Assembly: GCA_900544615.1 (NCBI GenBank)
Contig: UQVS01000005.1
Location: forward strand, 56,834 to 120,833
Reading direction: 5' to 3'
Length of the DNA: 64,000 nucleotides
Source: an uncultured Oscillibacter sp.
GTDB lineage: Bacteria > Bacillota > Clostridia > Oscillospirales > Oscillospiraceae
How positions within the stretch are numbered: the first letter of the stretch is position 1; each line of letters starts with the position of its first letter. Below the pieces are notes generated by a model. It had not been told where the DNA came from and ran no database searches. It saw only the letters and a program-made list of their open reading frames with translations. The translations under genes and the position numbers were made by a program. Of this stretch, positions 1 through 7,848 are shown piece after piece.

Positions 1-261
1 GAGATCGAAAAGAACTACCGCATGATCGGCGAGTGGTTCATCAACGAATATGACGGAGAGCTGCCGGAGGCTGTTCAGGAGCTGGCAGACGCCGTGGCGG
101 CTTCCAAGGCCCGCATCGCGGAGCTGGAGGAGCAGAAGAACGCCGTCAAAACCGAGCCTGTTGTGGAAGCGGAAGCCGAGCCTGCCGTAAAGGCCTGCCC
201 GGTGTGCGGCGCGGAATCCGACAGCAAGTTCTGCCCCAAGTGCGGCGCACCTATGGAATAA
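1..261 (+). CDS. C-terminal part of a zinc-ribbon protein
   Basis: The reading frame is open at the left edge of the window, so the gene starts outside it and only the last 86 residues are visible. The visible part is a charged, alanine/glutamate-rich probable coiled coil followed by an acidic linker and a C-terminal zinc ribbon (CPVCG and CPKCG, 11 residues apart). Such tails are common on small regulatory or membrane-associated proteins of Clostridia, but the missing N-terminus prevents any functional call. A strong hairpin terminator follows 14 bases after the stop, so this is the last gene of its transcript. Confidence 0.75.
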   Translation, partial: EIEKNYRMIGEWFINEYDGELPEAVQELADAVAASKARIAELEEQKNAVKTEPVVEAEAEPAVKACPVCGAESDSKFCPKCGAPME

Positions 262-274
262 ATTCAGGAGCAGC

Positions 275-307
275 GATCCCACCGGTTGACCGGTGGGATC
301 CTTTTTA
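275..307 (+). terminator. Intrinsic terminator after the zinc-ribbon gene
   Basis: A perfect 11-base-pair stem (275-285 with 290-300) with a TTGA loop is followed by a run of five T, closing the upstream transcript before murI. Confidence 0.9.
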
Positions 308-348
308 TGGGATTTTCGGATTCTGTCCGGAAAAACCGTGGTTTGCCC

Positions 349-377
349 TTGCGAAGCGGAAACGGCTATTGTATAAT
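349..377 (+). promoter_or_regulatory. Sigma-A type promoter of murI
   Basis: TTGCGA (349-354) and TATAAT (372-377) are separated by 17 bases, 40 bases upstream of the murI start. The -10 element is consensus. Confidence 0.75.
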
Positions 378-417
378 GTACTTTCTGAATGGGAAACTGT
401 TAAAAGGGGGGAGCGGC

Positions 418-1233
418 ATGGACAACCGGCCCATCGGGGTATTCGATTCCGGCCTGGGAGGGCTGACGGCGGTGAAGGCGCTGCGGCAGATCCTGCCGGA
501 AGAAAAGCTGATCTATTTCGGCGATACGGCCCGCGTCCCGTATGGCGGACGCTCCAAGGAGACCCTGCTGAAATATGCCCGGCAGGACGTTCGGTTCCTG
601 CGTTCCTTTGATCTGAAAGCCATTGTCATTGCCTGCGGCACGGTGTCCACCACCTCGCTGGATACCTTGCAGGCGGAAAACGACCTGCCGATCGTCGGCG
701 TGGTGGAGCCTACCTGCCGGCGGGCGCTGCTGGTGACGAAGAATAAAAAGGTGGGGATCATCGCCACGCTGGCCTCTATCCGCTCCGGCGCATACGAAGC
801 CATGCTGCGCCGGTTGGACCCGGCGGTGGAGATTATCGGAAAGCCCTGCCCGCTGTTTGTCCCGCTGGTGGAAAACGGCCGGATCAGCCGGGGCGATGTG
901 GTGATCGAGACGGTGGCCCGGGAATATCTGGAGCCGCTGAAGGCCACCGGGGTGGACACCCTGATCCTCGGCTGCACCCATTACCCGCTGCTGACGGAGA
1001 TCATCGGCGGCATCATGGGGCCGGAGGTGACGCTGGTCTCCGCCGGTGAGGAATCCGCCTTTGAGCTGAAGCGGCTGCTGAAGGCCGGCAGCCTGCGGGC
1101 TGATGAAAATCAGGCCGGCGGCGTGGATTTCTACGTCAGCGACCGGCCGGAGGATTTTGAGAAGATCGCGTCTGTGTTCCTTGGCACGGAGCTGAGCCAC
1201 GGCGCGGAGAGGATCAACATTGAACAGTATTGA
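418..1233 (+). CDS. murI: Glutamate racemase
   Basis: Converts L-glutamate to D-glutamate for peptidoglycan in the cytoplasm. The 271-residue product has the usual family length. Visible motifs are VFDSGLGGL with Asp10 and Ser11, the first catalytic cysteine at residue 73 in ACGTVS, and the second at about 186 in LGCTHYP. The first cysteine motif normally reads ACNT; here the asparagine is glycine. The start at 418 is preferred over an upstream in-frame codon at 286 because it has a G-rich ribosome binding site (AAAAGGGGGG) and lies just after a good promoter. The next gene overlaps its end by 14 bases, so the two are probably cotranslated. Confidence 0.93.
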   Translation: MDNRPIGVFDSGLGGLTAVKALRQILPEEKLIYFGDTARVPYGGRSKETLLKYARQDVRFLRSFDLKAIVIACGTVSTTSLDTLQAENDLPIVGVVEPTCRRALLVTKNKKVGIIATLASIRSGAYEAMLRRLDPAVEIIGKPCPLFVPLVENGRISRGDVVIETVAREYLEPLKATGVDTLILGCTHYPLLTEIIGGIMGPEVTLVSAGEESAFELKRLLKAGSLRADENQAGGVDFYVSDRPEDFEKIASVFLGTELSHGAERINIEQY

Positions 1234-1660
1234 ATCGGAGAAGCTCCCGGTGATGATCTCCGTCCGCGGGGAGCAGTATTATGACGGTGTGGACCCGGAT
1301 TCCACGGAGCTGATGACGGAGGGAACGCTGGAACAGACGGCGGACGGCCTTCGCATCAGCTATCAGGAGACGGAGCTTACCGGCATGGAGGGGACCTGCA
1401 CCACCTTCGAGATCGGCCCCAGCCGGGTGATCCTGCGGCGCAGCGGCAGCGTGAACTCCCAGATGGTTTTTGAGGAGGGCAAGCAGCACACCTCTTTGTA
1501 TGAAACGCCTTTCGGCGACCTGTCGGTGGATATCCAGACCGGCCGCCTGCGGCACAATCTGACGGAGCGGGGCGGCATTATGGAGATCAAATATTCCATT
1601 GCGGTGGAACACGTTGTGACCGGCAGAAACTGCTTCAAGATCCGGGTGCGGAGAAAATAA
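1220..1660 (+). CDS. DUF1934 (YwiB-like) beta-barrel protein
   Basis: A 146-residue protein of the DUF1934/YwiB family, which adopts a small calycin-like beta barrel; its molecular role is unknown. Family features seen are the early ISVRG.Q.YDG segment, SQMVFEEG and YETPFGDL in the middle, and a late ERGGIMEIKYSI strand. The start is the TTG at 1220, preceded by GGAGAGG and overlapping murI; no equally well placed ATG exists. In Firmicutes this family often lies next to argS, as it does here, which fits a shared transcript from the murI promoter through argS. Confidence 0.85.
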   Translation: MNSIESEKLPVMISVRGEQYYDGVDPDSTELMTEGTLEQTADGLRISYQETELTGMEGTCTTFEIGPSRVILRRSGSVNSQMVFEEGKQHTSLYETPFGDLSVDIQTGRLRHNLTERGGIMEIKYSIAVEHVVTGRNCFKIRVRRK

Positions 1661-1694
1661 AGACTATTTTTAACCGAAGAAAGGGTTTAACGAT

Positions 1695-3434
1695 ATGACG
1701 AACATGATCCAAAACGCGAAGGACCAGGCGGCGGCGCTGGCCATGGCGGCCTATCAGGCGGCCGCGGCGGACGGTTCTCTGCCGGCGGCGGAGGTAAAGA
1801 CCGCCCCTGTGGAGATCCCCAAGGATACTGCAAACGGCGACTACACCACCACCTTTGCTCTGGCGGCGGCCAAGGCGCTGGGCAAGCCGCCCCGCGTCAT
1901 TGCACAGGCTCTGCTGGATCACATGGATCTGACGGACAGCTATTTTACCTCTGCGGAGATCGCAGGCCCTGGCTTCCTGAATTTCCGGCTGGGGGACGCG
2001 TGGTACGCCGGCGTTATGGACGCTGTGGAAACGGAAGGGGACGCCTACGGTACCAACGACAGCCTGACGGGTCAGAAGATCATGGTGGAGTTTGTCTCCG
2101 CCAACCCCACAGGCCCTATGCACATGGGCAATGCCCGCGGCGGCGTGCTGGGGGATACGCTGGCTTCCGTCCTGACGGCCTGCGGCGCGGATGTGACGCG
2201 GGAATTCTACGTTAACGACGCCGGACACCAGATCGACAAGTTTGCCCGCTCCATTGAGGTGCGCTATCTCCAACTCATCAACGGCGAGGACTCCATCGCC
2301 TTCCCGGAGGACGGCTATCAGGGCGGGGATATCAAGGATCTGGCGAAGGCTTATTACGAGGAACACGGCGAGAGCCTCCTGAACGTCTCCGAAAAGGAGC
2401 GGCAGGACACGCTGGCCCAGTATGGCCTTTCCGTGAACCTGCCTCGGATGAAGGCGGATCTGGAGCGCTACAAGATCCGCTATGACAACTGGTTCTACGA
2501 GTCCTCTCTCCATGAGAGCGGCTATGTGGCGGAGACGGTGGATCTCCTGACGGAAAAGGGCTGGACTTATGAAAAGGACGGCGCTCTGTGGCTGAAAACC
2601 GCGGAGATCCTCCGGGATCACTTCCGCAAGCAGGGCAAGAAGGAAAAGGACATCGAGAAGCTGGAGCTCAAGGACGACGTGCTTCGCCGGGCCAACGGCT
2701 TCTACACCTATTTTGCCGCAGATATTGCCTATCACCGCAACAAGTTTGCCGTCCGGGGCTTTGACAGGGTTATCAACGTCTGGGGCGCCGACCACCACGG
2801 TCACGTGGCCCGGCTGAAGGGCGCGCTGGACGCGTTGGGTCTCAACGGCTCCCAACGGCTGGATATTGTACTGATGCAGCTGGTAAAGCTGCTGCGGGAC
2901 GGCGAGGTGGTCCGTATGTCCAAGCGGACGGGCAAGGCCATCTCTCTCCACGATCTGCTGGACGAGGTGCCTGTGGACGCTGCCCGCTGGTACTTTAACG
3001 CCAAGCCCGATACCCAGATGGAATTCGATCTGGGTCTGGCTGTCCGGGAGGATTCCGAGAACCCCATTTACTATGTGGAGTATGCCCACGCCCGGATCTG
3101 CTCCCTGCTGCGGGCGCTGGAGTCCGATGGCGTTTCCGTGCCGGAGAAGGCCGACCTGAGCCTGCTGTCCGGCGAGGCGGAGAAGGCCCTCATCAAGCAG
3201 ATCGCCCAGTACTGTGAGGAGATCAAGCTGGCGGCCAGAGACTATGACCCCAGCCACATCAACCGCTGCTTACAGGAGCTGGCAGGCTGCTTCCACCGCT
3301 TCTATACCGCCTGCCGTATCCGGGGCGAGGAGCCTGCCGTGGCCGAAGCCCGGATGAAGCTGGCGGATGACACCCGGATTGTGCTGAAAAACGGTCTCCG
3401 CCTCATCGGCGTGGACGCACCGGAGAAAATGTAA
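1695..3434 (+). CDS. argS: Arginine--tRNA ligase
   Basis: Charges tRNA-Arg with arginine using ATP. The 579-residue class I synthetase shows the N-terminal Arg-specific add-1 domain, the HIGH-like motif HMGN at residues 143-146 following EFVSANPTGP, the KMSKS-like MSKR near residue 406, and the C-terminal DALR anticodon-binding domain ending in GVDAPEKM. It starts 34 bases after the YwiB-like gene with AGAAAGGG upstream of the ATG. A terminator follows at 3471. Confidence 0.97.
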   Translation: MTNMIQNAKDQAAALAMAAYQAAAADGSLPAAEVKTAPVEIPKDTANGDYTTTFALAAAKALGKPPRVIAQALLDHMDLTDSYFTSAEIAGPGFLNFRLGDAWYAGVMDAVETEGDAYGTNDSLTGQKIMVEFVSANPTGPMHMGNARGGVLGDTLASVLTACGADVTREFYVNDAGHQIDKFARSIEVRYLQLINGEDSIAFPEDGYQGGDIKDLAKAYYEEHGESLLNVSEKERQDTLAQYGLSVNLPRMKADLERYKIRYDNWFYESSLHESGYVAETVDLLTEKGWTYEKDGALWLKTAEILRDHFRKQGKKEKDIEKLELKDDVLRRANGFYTYFAADIAYHRNKFAVRGFDRVINVWGADHHGHVARLKGALDALGLNGSQRLDIVLMQLVKLLRDGEVVRMSKRTGKAISLHDLLDEVPVDAARWYFNAKPDTQMEFDLGLAVREDSENPIYYVEYAHARICSLLRALESDGVSVPEKADLSLLSGEAEKALIKQIAQYCEEIKLAARDYDPSHINRCLQELAGCFHRFYTACRIRGEEPAVAEARMKLADDTRIVLKNGLRLIGVDAPEKM

Positions 3435-3470
3435 TTGTTTTGCCTGCAAAATACCCGGTTATCACCAAAA

Positions 3471-3496
3471 AAAGAGCCAGTCGGCTCTTTTTTTGC
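3471..3496 (+). terminator. Intrinsic terminator after argS
   Basis: AAAGAGCC pairs with GGCTCTTT around an AGTC loop and runs directly into a T tract. Confidence 0.9.
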
Positions 3497-3499
3497 GCC

Positions 3500-3528
3500 T
3501 TGACAGCCGCAGATGGAAAGCGTATACT
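3500..3528 (+). promoter_or_regulatory. Near-consensus promoter of azlCD
   Basis: TTGACA (3500-3505) and TATACT (3523-3528) with a 17-base spacer, starting immediately after the argS terminator. Confidence 0.85.
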
Positions 3529-3585
3529 CACAAACGCCGCTTGTCGATCGAAACGGCTGATTTTATGGATCAATCAGGTGAAAGA

Positions 3586-4299
3586 ATGGAACAGACCCTT
3601 CAACAAGTAAAACCCGTACACAAGAATTCCGCCCTGCGGGCTGCATTTCCCGCCACCGTGCCGGTGCTGACGGGGTATCTCTGTCTGGGCATTGCCTACG
3701 GCGTGCTGATGCGTACCGCCGGATACGGGCTTGGATGGGCGGTGTTTCTGAGCATCGTGTGCTATGCCGGAAGCATGGAATTCGTTACGGTAACGCTGCT
3801 GACTTCGGCGTTTGACCCGGTTCAGGCGCTGGTCATGTCCATTCTGGTCAACGCCCGCCACTGCTTCTACGGCCTTTCCATTCTGGAAAAGTACAGAGGT
3901 ACCGGCTGGGCGCGGCCGTTCCTGATTTTCGGCCTGACGGATGAGACGTTTTCACTGGTGTCCACGCTGGAACCGCCTGCGGGGGTGGAGCGCCGGGATT
4001 TCTATTTCTGGATCACCCTGCTGGATTATCTATACTGGCTTTCCGGCTCTGCCATCGGCAATCTGCTGGGCAGCGTGCTGCCCTTTGACAGCGCCGGGAT
4101 GGACTTCGCCCTGACGGCCCTGTTCGTGGTGCTGTTTCTGGAGCAGTGGAAAAAGAAGGAAAACCGTCCGGCCGGCATCATTGGTCTGGTGTGTACAGCG
4201 CTGAGTCTGGCGGTGTTCGGGCCGGATAATCTGGTGATCCCCGCCATGGTGCTGCTGTTGGCCGTTTTGCTGGGAGGGAGGAAGAAGCTGTGCCGCTGA
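3586..4299 (+). CDS. azlC: AzlC-family branched-chain amino acid exporter, large subunit
   Basis: Large membrane subunit of the two-part AzlCD exporter, which moves branched-chain amino acids and analogues out of the cell. The 237-residue product is hydrophobic with several predicted membrane segments and the family stretches CYAGSMEF and NARHCFYGLS. The ATG at 3586 is chosen because AGGTGA lies about 8 bases upstream; the longer frame from 3493 would overlap the promoter. It overlaps azlD by 10 bases, so the pair is translationally coupled. Confidence 0.92.
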   Translation: MEQTLQQVKPVHKNSALRAAFPATVPVLTGYLCLGIAYGVLMRTAGYGLGWAVFLSIVCYAGSMEFVTVTLLTSAFDPVQALVMSILVNARHCFYGLSILEKYRGTGWARPFLIFGLTDETFSLVSTLEPPAGVERRDFYFWITLLDYLYWLSGSAIGNLLGSVLPFDSAGMDFALTALFVVLFLEQWKKKENRPAGIIGLVCTALSLAVFGPDNLVIPAMVLLLAVLLGGRKKLCR

Positions 4300-4625
4300 C
4301 AACCGTTCAGATCCTTGCCATTATTCTGGCGGTGTCTCTGGGGACGCAGATGACCCGCTGGCTGCCCTTCCTGCTGTTCCCGGAAAGCAAGCAGCCGCCC
4401 AAGGTGGTGCTGTATCTGGGCAAGGTGCTGCCGCCGGCCATGATGGGCCTGCTGGTGGTGTACTGCTTCAAGAATGTCAGCTGGCTTTCCGGCAGCCACG
4501 GCGCGCCGGAGCTGTTGGCCACCGCCGCTGTGGTGGGACTTCATCTGTGGAAGAAGAACGTGCTGCTGTCCATTGCGGGCGGTACCGCGCTGTATATGGT
4601 TCTTCTTCAGGTGGTGTTCGCCTGA
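4290..4625 (+). CDS. azlD: AzlD-family branched-chain amino acid exporter, small subunit
   Basis: Small partner of AzlC. The 111-residue product has about four hydrophobic segments and the family's TRWLPFLLF and LPPAMMGLLVVYC stretches. It starts with GTG inside the end of azlC, with GGGAGG about 10 bases upstream. The permease pair is a single transcript ending at the hairpin at 4655. Confidence 0.9.
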   Translation: MPLTTVQILAIILAVSLGTQMTRWLPFLLFPESKQPPKVVLYLGKVLPPAMMGLLVVYCFKNVSWLSGSHGAPELLATAAVVGLHLWKKNVLLSIAGGTALYMVLLQVVFA

Positions 4626-4654
4626 CGCATAAACCGGGACAAACCGCATAGAAT

Positions 4655-4690
4655 GAGACCACAGTCCTTGGACTGTGGTCTCCTGTTTTC
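4655..4690 (+). terminator. Probable terminator after azlD
   Basis: A 12-13 base-pair perfect stem (4655-4667 with 4670-4682) is followed by CTGTTTTC. The stem is very strong but the T tract is short. Confidence 0.7.
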
Positions 4691-4723
4691 AGACGGGATG
4701 TTTGGCGTTTCAGGGAGGACGGT

Positions 4724-5257
4724 ATGGGCAAACGGCTGAACTTCTGGCCCCTTGCGGGCTTTCTCACGGTATCGGTGCTGGGGACGCTGGCACATTTTGC
4801 CTACGAATGGAGCGGAAAACAGCTGCTGGCAGGGGCGTTCTGCGCCGTCAACGAGTCCACATGGGAGCATATGAAGCTGCTGTTTTTTCCGGCGCTGCTG
4901 TTTACCATGATCCAGATCGCTGCCGCGCGGGAGCGGGACGGCGCGATCCCGGCGGTGCGGGCCGTCAGCGTCACGGCGGGGCTGCTTCTGATCCCGGTGC
5001 TGTACTATACTTATACCGGCATTCTGGGCCGCCATGTCCTCTGGGTGGACATCGCCATTTTTTATCTGGCCGCGGCGCTGACGTTCCGGCTGGACAGTCG
5101 CCTCCGGCGGCGCAGACGGCTCTGGGAGCCGTGGCAGCAGGCGGCGGGGCTGCTGTGGCTGTGGGGACTGGCGTTTCTGTTCGTGTGGTGGACGTTCCGG
5201 CCGCCCCATATCGGCCTGTTTCTGGACCCGGCGACAGGCGGATACGGCATTGCGTGA
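4724..5257 (+). CDS. DUF6512 family membrane protein
   Basis: A 177-residue integral membrane protein with about five hydrophobic segments. It carries the family's strongest signature, AVNESTWEHMKLLFFP (residues 41-56), preceded by LGTLAHFAYEWSG and followed by YTYTGILG. The family is widespread in Clostridia and has no known function. Its start is fixed by GGGAGGACGG just before the ATG. It stands alone between two terminators and faces the convergent minus-strand operon. Confidence 0.8.
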   Translation: MGKRLNFWPLAGFLTVSVLGTLAHFAYEWSGKQLLAGAFCAVNESTWEHMKLLFFPALLFTMIQIAAARERDGAIPAVRAVSVTAGLLLIPVLYYTYTGILGRHVLWVDIAIFYLAAALTFRLDSRLRRRRRLWEPWQQAAGLLWLWGLAFLFVWWTFRPPHIGLFLDPATGGYGIA

Positions 5258-5278
5258 AGTGCTGTGGTATTGTATGAA

Positions 5279-5309
5279 AAAAGCGGCGCATTGCGCCGCT
5301 TTTATTTTT
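5279..5309. terminator. Bidirectional terminator between convergent genes
   Basis: AAAAGCGGCGCA pairs with TGCGCCGCTTTT, giving T tracts in both directions between the DUF6512 gene (plus) and the ATC-hydrolase-like gene (minus). Confidence 0.88.
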
Positions 5310-5892
5310 TGTAAAAATGAAAATCGCAGCAGTCTCCGCCGGTACCCAGCGTCTGCGTGCGGCGGAAGCCCACCTTTTTCAAATCCCCGAAGGAGTAGTT
5401 GTCACATTCGCAGAAGAACCGGCAGACCTCCGGGCAGCCGCACGCCGCACAGGTGTCGTGCCACAGGCATTTGCGGATCGTGAGGTCGAAGCTGTCACCT
5501 TCCGCCGCGAATGTGCTGTCCCATGCGTCGCTGGAAGCAGTTTTCCTGCGGAAAGCCCAGCGGAACACGGAAAAGAAGTGAGGAATCCATTCCAGCCCGG
5601 CGTATCGGTCGTGCATGACAGGCCCCTGTACTTCCCGGATATATTTTTCCATCAGCTTTTCCGCGTCCAGCCCCCGGCGCTTCAGCACGGTATAGACCGC
5701 CGTCCGGGGCAGAATGGTGCTTTGCATGACGGCCAGCCGGGAAGGGGAGGGTTCCTGCGCGGCGGCCAGAAAGGCAGCGGCCTGCTCCCGGCTTTCCTGC
5801 ATGACCGCCCGCCCGGTTTTTTCACCCAGTACCCGGAGAAAAAACTGATCCAGTGCGGCCCACATTTTTTTCTCGTCCCGTTGTACGGACAT
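5302..5892 (-). CDS. L-2-amino-thiazoline-4-carboxylic acid hydrolase-like protein
   Basis: A 196-residue member of the ATC-hydrolase family (PF14196). The named activity opens a thiazoline ring in a cysteine-forming pathway of Pseudomonas; in Clostridia most members are uncharacterised, so the substrate here is unknown. The cysteine-rich C-terminal half is diagnostic: CLWHDTCAACGCPEVC, then FFCECDNYSFGDL, then FRRTQTLGTGGDCCDFHF. These cysteines could also hold a metal. GGGAGG lies 6 bases before the ATG. It is the last gene of a three-gene minus-strand operon. Confidence 0.72.
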   Translation of the reverse strand: MSVQRDEKKMWAALDQFFLRVLGEKTGRAVMQESREQAAAFLAAAQEPSPSRLAVMQSTILPRTAVYTVLKRRGLDAEKLMEKYIREVQGPVMHDRYAGLEWIPHFFSVFRWAFRRKTASSDAWDSTFAAEGDSFDLTIRKCLWHDTCAACGCPEVCRFFCECDNYSFGDLKKVGFRRTQTLGTGGDCCDFHFYKK

Positions 5893-5903
5893 CTGCGCCT
5901 CCC

Positions 5904-6512
5904 TTACACCATACCGGCCGGCTGGCCGTCCAGATGCGCCTGACGGGCGCGGATGTAATGTTCCAGCACGTCTGCCGTGCCGGGTACGCCCAGCCGGGCG
6001 CTGTTGATGACCAGATCGTAGCTCTGGGCGTCGCCCCAGTCGTTTTTGCAGTGCTGGTCATGATAGACGCGGCGCTGGCGATCCTGCCTGCGGATAAATT
6101 CCAGCGCTTCGTTTCCCGGCAGGGGCGTCCGCCGGATGCGGAAGTCCAGATCGGCCTCGATGAAGATGGACACCAGTCCTTCACAATCCGCCAGAACCTC
6201 TTCGGCGCAGCGGCCCAGCACCACAAAGGATTCCCCTGCGGCGGCGTGCCGGCGCAGCAGGTCGAACTGCATCTGAGCCACGCCGTCCTCCGGCGCGCTG
6301 CTGAAGCCCTTGATGCTGCGGTAGAACAGGGGAGAGCGGGGACGCTCGTCATACTGTTCCAGAGATTTGGGGTCTACGCCCCGGTCCTCGGCGGCGCTTT
6401 GCAGGATGCTCTTGTCGTACAGCGGCAGACCGAACCGGTCTGCCAGCGTCCGGGCAATTTCCAGACCGCCGCTGCCGGATTCCCGGCCAATGGCAATGAT
6501 CAACTGAGACAT
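5904..6512 (-). CDS. Cytidylate kinase-like family protein
   Basis: A 202-residue nucleotide-kinase-fold protein of the cytidylate-kinase-like family (PF13189), separate from the housekeeping CMP kinase. It has an N-terminal P-loop variant, IAIGRESGSGG (residues 6-16), an Asp-Lys after the second strand (LYDKSIL), VVLGRCAE in the middle, and HDQHCKNDWGDAQSYDLVINS near the lid. Its substrate is not known. AGGAGG precedes the ATG. It lies 11 bases upstream of the ATC-hydrolase-like gene and its start overlaps the preceding gene by 13 bases, so the three are probably one operon. Confidence 0.8.
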   Translation of the reverse strand: MSQLIIAIGRESGSGGLEIARTLADRFGLPLYDKSILQSAAEDRGVDPKSLEQYDERPRSPLFYRSIKGFSSAPEDGVAQMQFDLLRRHAAAGESFVVLGRCAEEVLADCEGLVSIFIEADLDFRIRRTPLPGNEALEFIRRQDRQRRVYHDQHCKNDWGDAQSYDLVINSARLGVPGTADVLEHYIRARQAHLDGQPAGMV

Positions 6513-7087
6513 AGATGTACCTCCTGTAAGGAAAAGATCAGCGCCAGCAGGCCGTAGATCACCGGCTGGTGCAGCAGATAGACCATGAGGGAGCGCCGTC
6601 CGATGGCGCCGATCCCCGGCAGGCGGATATCCGGCACGGCGGGGGTTTCAGGCCGCAGGCGGTAGAGATAAAACCCTGCCCAGAAGAGAAACAGCCACGG
6701 CAGCAGGGGAAAGTAGTCCGAGGAGACGAAGCTGGGGGCGGGGAAGCCCAGCCCGGCGGAGAGCGTGTTTGCATACCAGTTCCGGGGAAGATACAGAAGC
6801 GGGACGCCGGCAAGACCGAGAAAGCCCTTGTTCACATCCCACAGCACCAGAAACAGGGCAAAGCTCAGGGCCAGCCCTGGACGGGGCGGGATGCGGGACA
6901 GCAGCGGCCGGAGCGGGATGGTCAGCAGGGCGGCCGAGCCCAGAAAGGTCAGCACGCCGAACTGCACCGGCGTTTCCGGCAGCACCAGCAGCGTTGCCAG
7001 CGACACGGCGGCGCCGCCGAAAAAGCTCATCAGCCCCCGGAGCGTATCCGGCGTGCCGCTGCGGAGACGGAGTGAAGTGGGTTTCAT
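6500..7087 (-). CDS. DUF1624/HGSNAT-like membrane acyltransferase, N-terminally short
   Basis: A 195-residue membrane protein matching the C-terminal three-quarters of the DUF1624 (heparan-alpha-glucosaminide N-acetyltransferase-like) family: PVQFGVLTFLGSAALL, the WYANTLSAGLGFP region, YFPLLPWLFLFWAGFYLYR and a final RRSLMVYLLHQPVIYG. Family members usually begin with a helix carrying an RG motif and a histidine, followed by a second helix; about 60 such residues are absent. The ATG at 7087 has GGGAG 8 bases upstream, so the short form is probably translated. A GTG at 7132 would add 15 residues but has no ribosome binding site and still does not restore the missing helices. Confidence 0.65.
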   Translation of the reverse strand: MKPTSLRLRSGTPDTLRGLMSFFGGAAVSLATLLVLPETPVQFGVLTFLGSAALLTIPLRPLLSRIPPRPGLALSFALFLVLWDVNKGFLGLAGVPLLYLPRNWYANTLSAGLGFPAPSFVSSDYFPLLPWLFLFWAGFYLYRLRPETPAVPDIRLPGIGAIGRRSLMVYLLHQPVIYGLLALIFSLQEVHLCLS

Positions 7088-7167
7088 GGCAGAGACTCCC
7101 GGAAAAAGAATTTTCTGCCACAAAAATACCACAAATTTCGCGGCTTTACAAGTATGTTCAGACTTTG

Positions 7168-7458
7168 TTAATCCAATGGCGCATCAGGCAAAACGGCCAT
7201 ACTGCCCAAAGCCAGCCCCAGCTGCACGCCGGCGCGGAAATGGAAAGCGGCGTGGCGGGCTTCCAGCGCGTCATGGAGGCCGGAGAGACGGAGCAGCTCC
7301 CGGTGCAGCGCCGGGTCGTCCTGACGGCTGTGCAGCAGCGTTTGAAGCTGCTGACGGTATTCCTCGGCGGGATCGTGGGGCTGCGCCGCGTCCGCATTGC
7401 GCTGCTCCCGCGCCACCAGACTGAGGAGAAGGTCAATGGTGCCGTTAATTGAATTCAT
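7168..7458 (-). CDS. DUF6809-like small protein
   Basis: A 96-residue, largely helical protein resembling DUF6809 proteins of Clostridia, with a Tyr near the middle helix, a second helix, and a final FRAGVQLGLAL segment. Function unknown. AGGAGGTG sits 5 bases before the ATG, and a possible divergent promoter (TTGCAT and TATAAT, 16-base spacer, 7507-7512 and 7485-7490 on the minus strand) lies just upstream. It diverges from the small ribbon-helix-helix gene, which could be its regulator. Confidence 0.6.
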   Translation of the reverse strand: MNSINGTIDLLLSLVAREQRNADAAQPHDPAEEYRQQLQTLLHSRQDDPALHRELLRLSGLHDALEARHAAFHFRAGVQLGLALGSMAVLPDAPLD

Positions 7459-7516
7459 AAATACACCTCCTTTTTAATTACATCATTATACATCATGATA
7501 TGCAAAATGCAAGCAC

Positions 7517-7546
7517 TTGTTTTAAACATTGCACCATGTGTATACT
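7517..7546 (+). promoter_or_regulatory. Promoter of the ribbon-helix-helix gene
   Basis: TTGTTT (7517-7522) and TATACT (7541-7546) with an 18-base spacer, in an AT-rich divergent intergenic region. Confidence 0.55.
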
Positions 7547-7569
7547 ATATACCATAAGGTGGTGTATAT

Positions 7570-7737
7570 ATGGCAGAAGTTGTTCTGGTAAACCGAACGC
7601 GGTTTACATCTTCTTTAAAAAATGAATTGCTGGAGCAATTTGATCAGCTGGCAAGGGAAACGCGTATTCCTAAATCACGCTTATTCGATGAAGCCATTGA
7701 GGATCTTCTGAAGAAATACGCGGCAAAAGACCTCTGA
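7570..7737 (+). CDS. Ribbon-helix-helix DNA-binding protein
   Basis: A 55-residue gene product. The N-terminal strand VVLVNRTRFTSSL, the helix LLEQFDQLARETRI, the PKSRLFDEAIEDLL turn-helix and a short basic tail match the Arc/MetJ (ribbon-helix-helix) fold, which binds DNA as a dimer. The ribosome binding site AAGGTGG lies about 8 bases before the ATG, a promoter lies upstream and a terminator directly downstream, so it is a complete single-gene unit. It could regulate itself or the divergent DUF6809-like gene; there is no adjacent toxin gene. Confidence 0.8.
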   Translation: MAEVVLVNRTRFTSSLKNELLEQFDQLARETRIPKSRLFDEAIEDLLKKYAAKDL

Positions 7738-7741
7738 CGAT

Positions 7742-7780
7742 GGGGGAAACCGGGCGGCTGCGCCTGCTTTCCCCGTTTTT
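7742..7780 (+). terminator. Terminator after the ribbon-helix-helix gene
   Basis: GGGGAAACCGGGCG can pair with CGCCTGCTTTCCCC around a GCTG loop, followed by GTTTTT. Confidence 0.75.
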
Positions 7781-7848
7781 CCCTTGCGCTGGCAGGGGGG
7801 ATGTGTTAGAGTAACTAAGTCTGTGTATATGAATTCAGGAGGATCATT

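Noticed and set aside
1635..3257. 540-codon open frame on the minus strand
   Set aside because: Shadow of argS, with low-complexity His/Gln/Arg-rich composition and no ribosome binding site.
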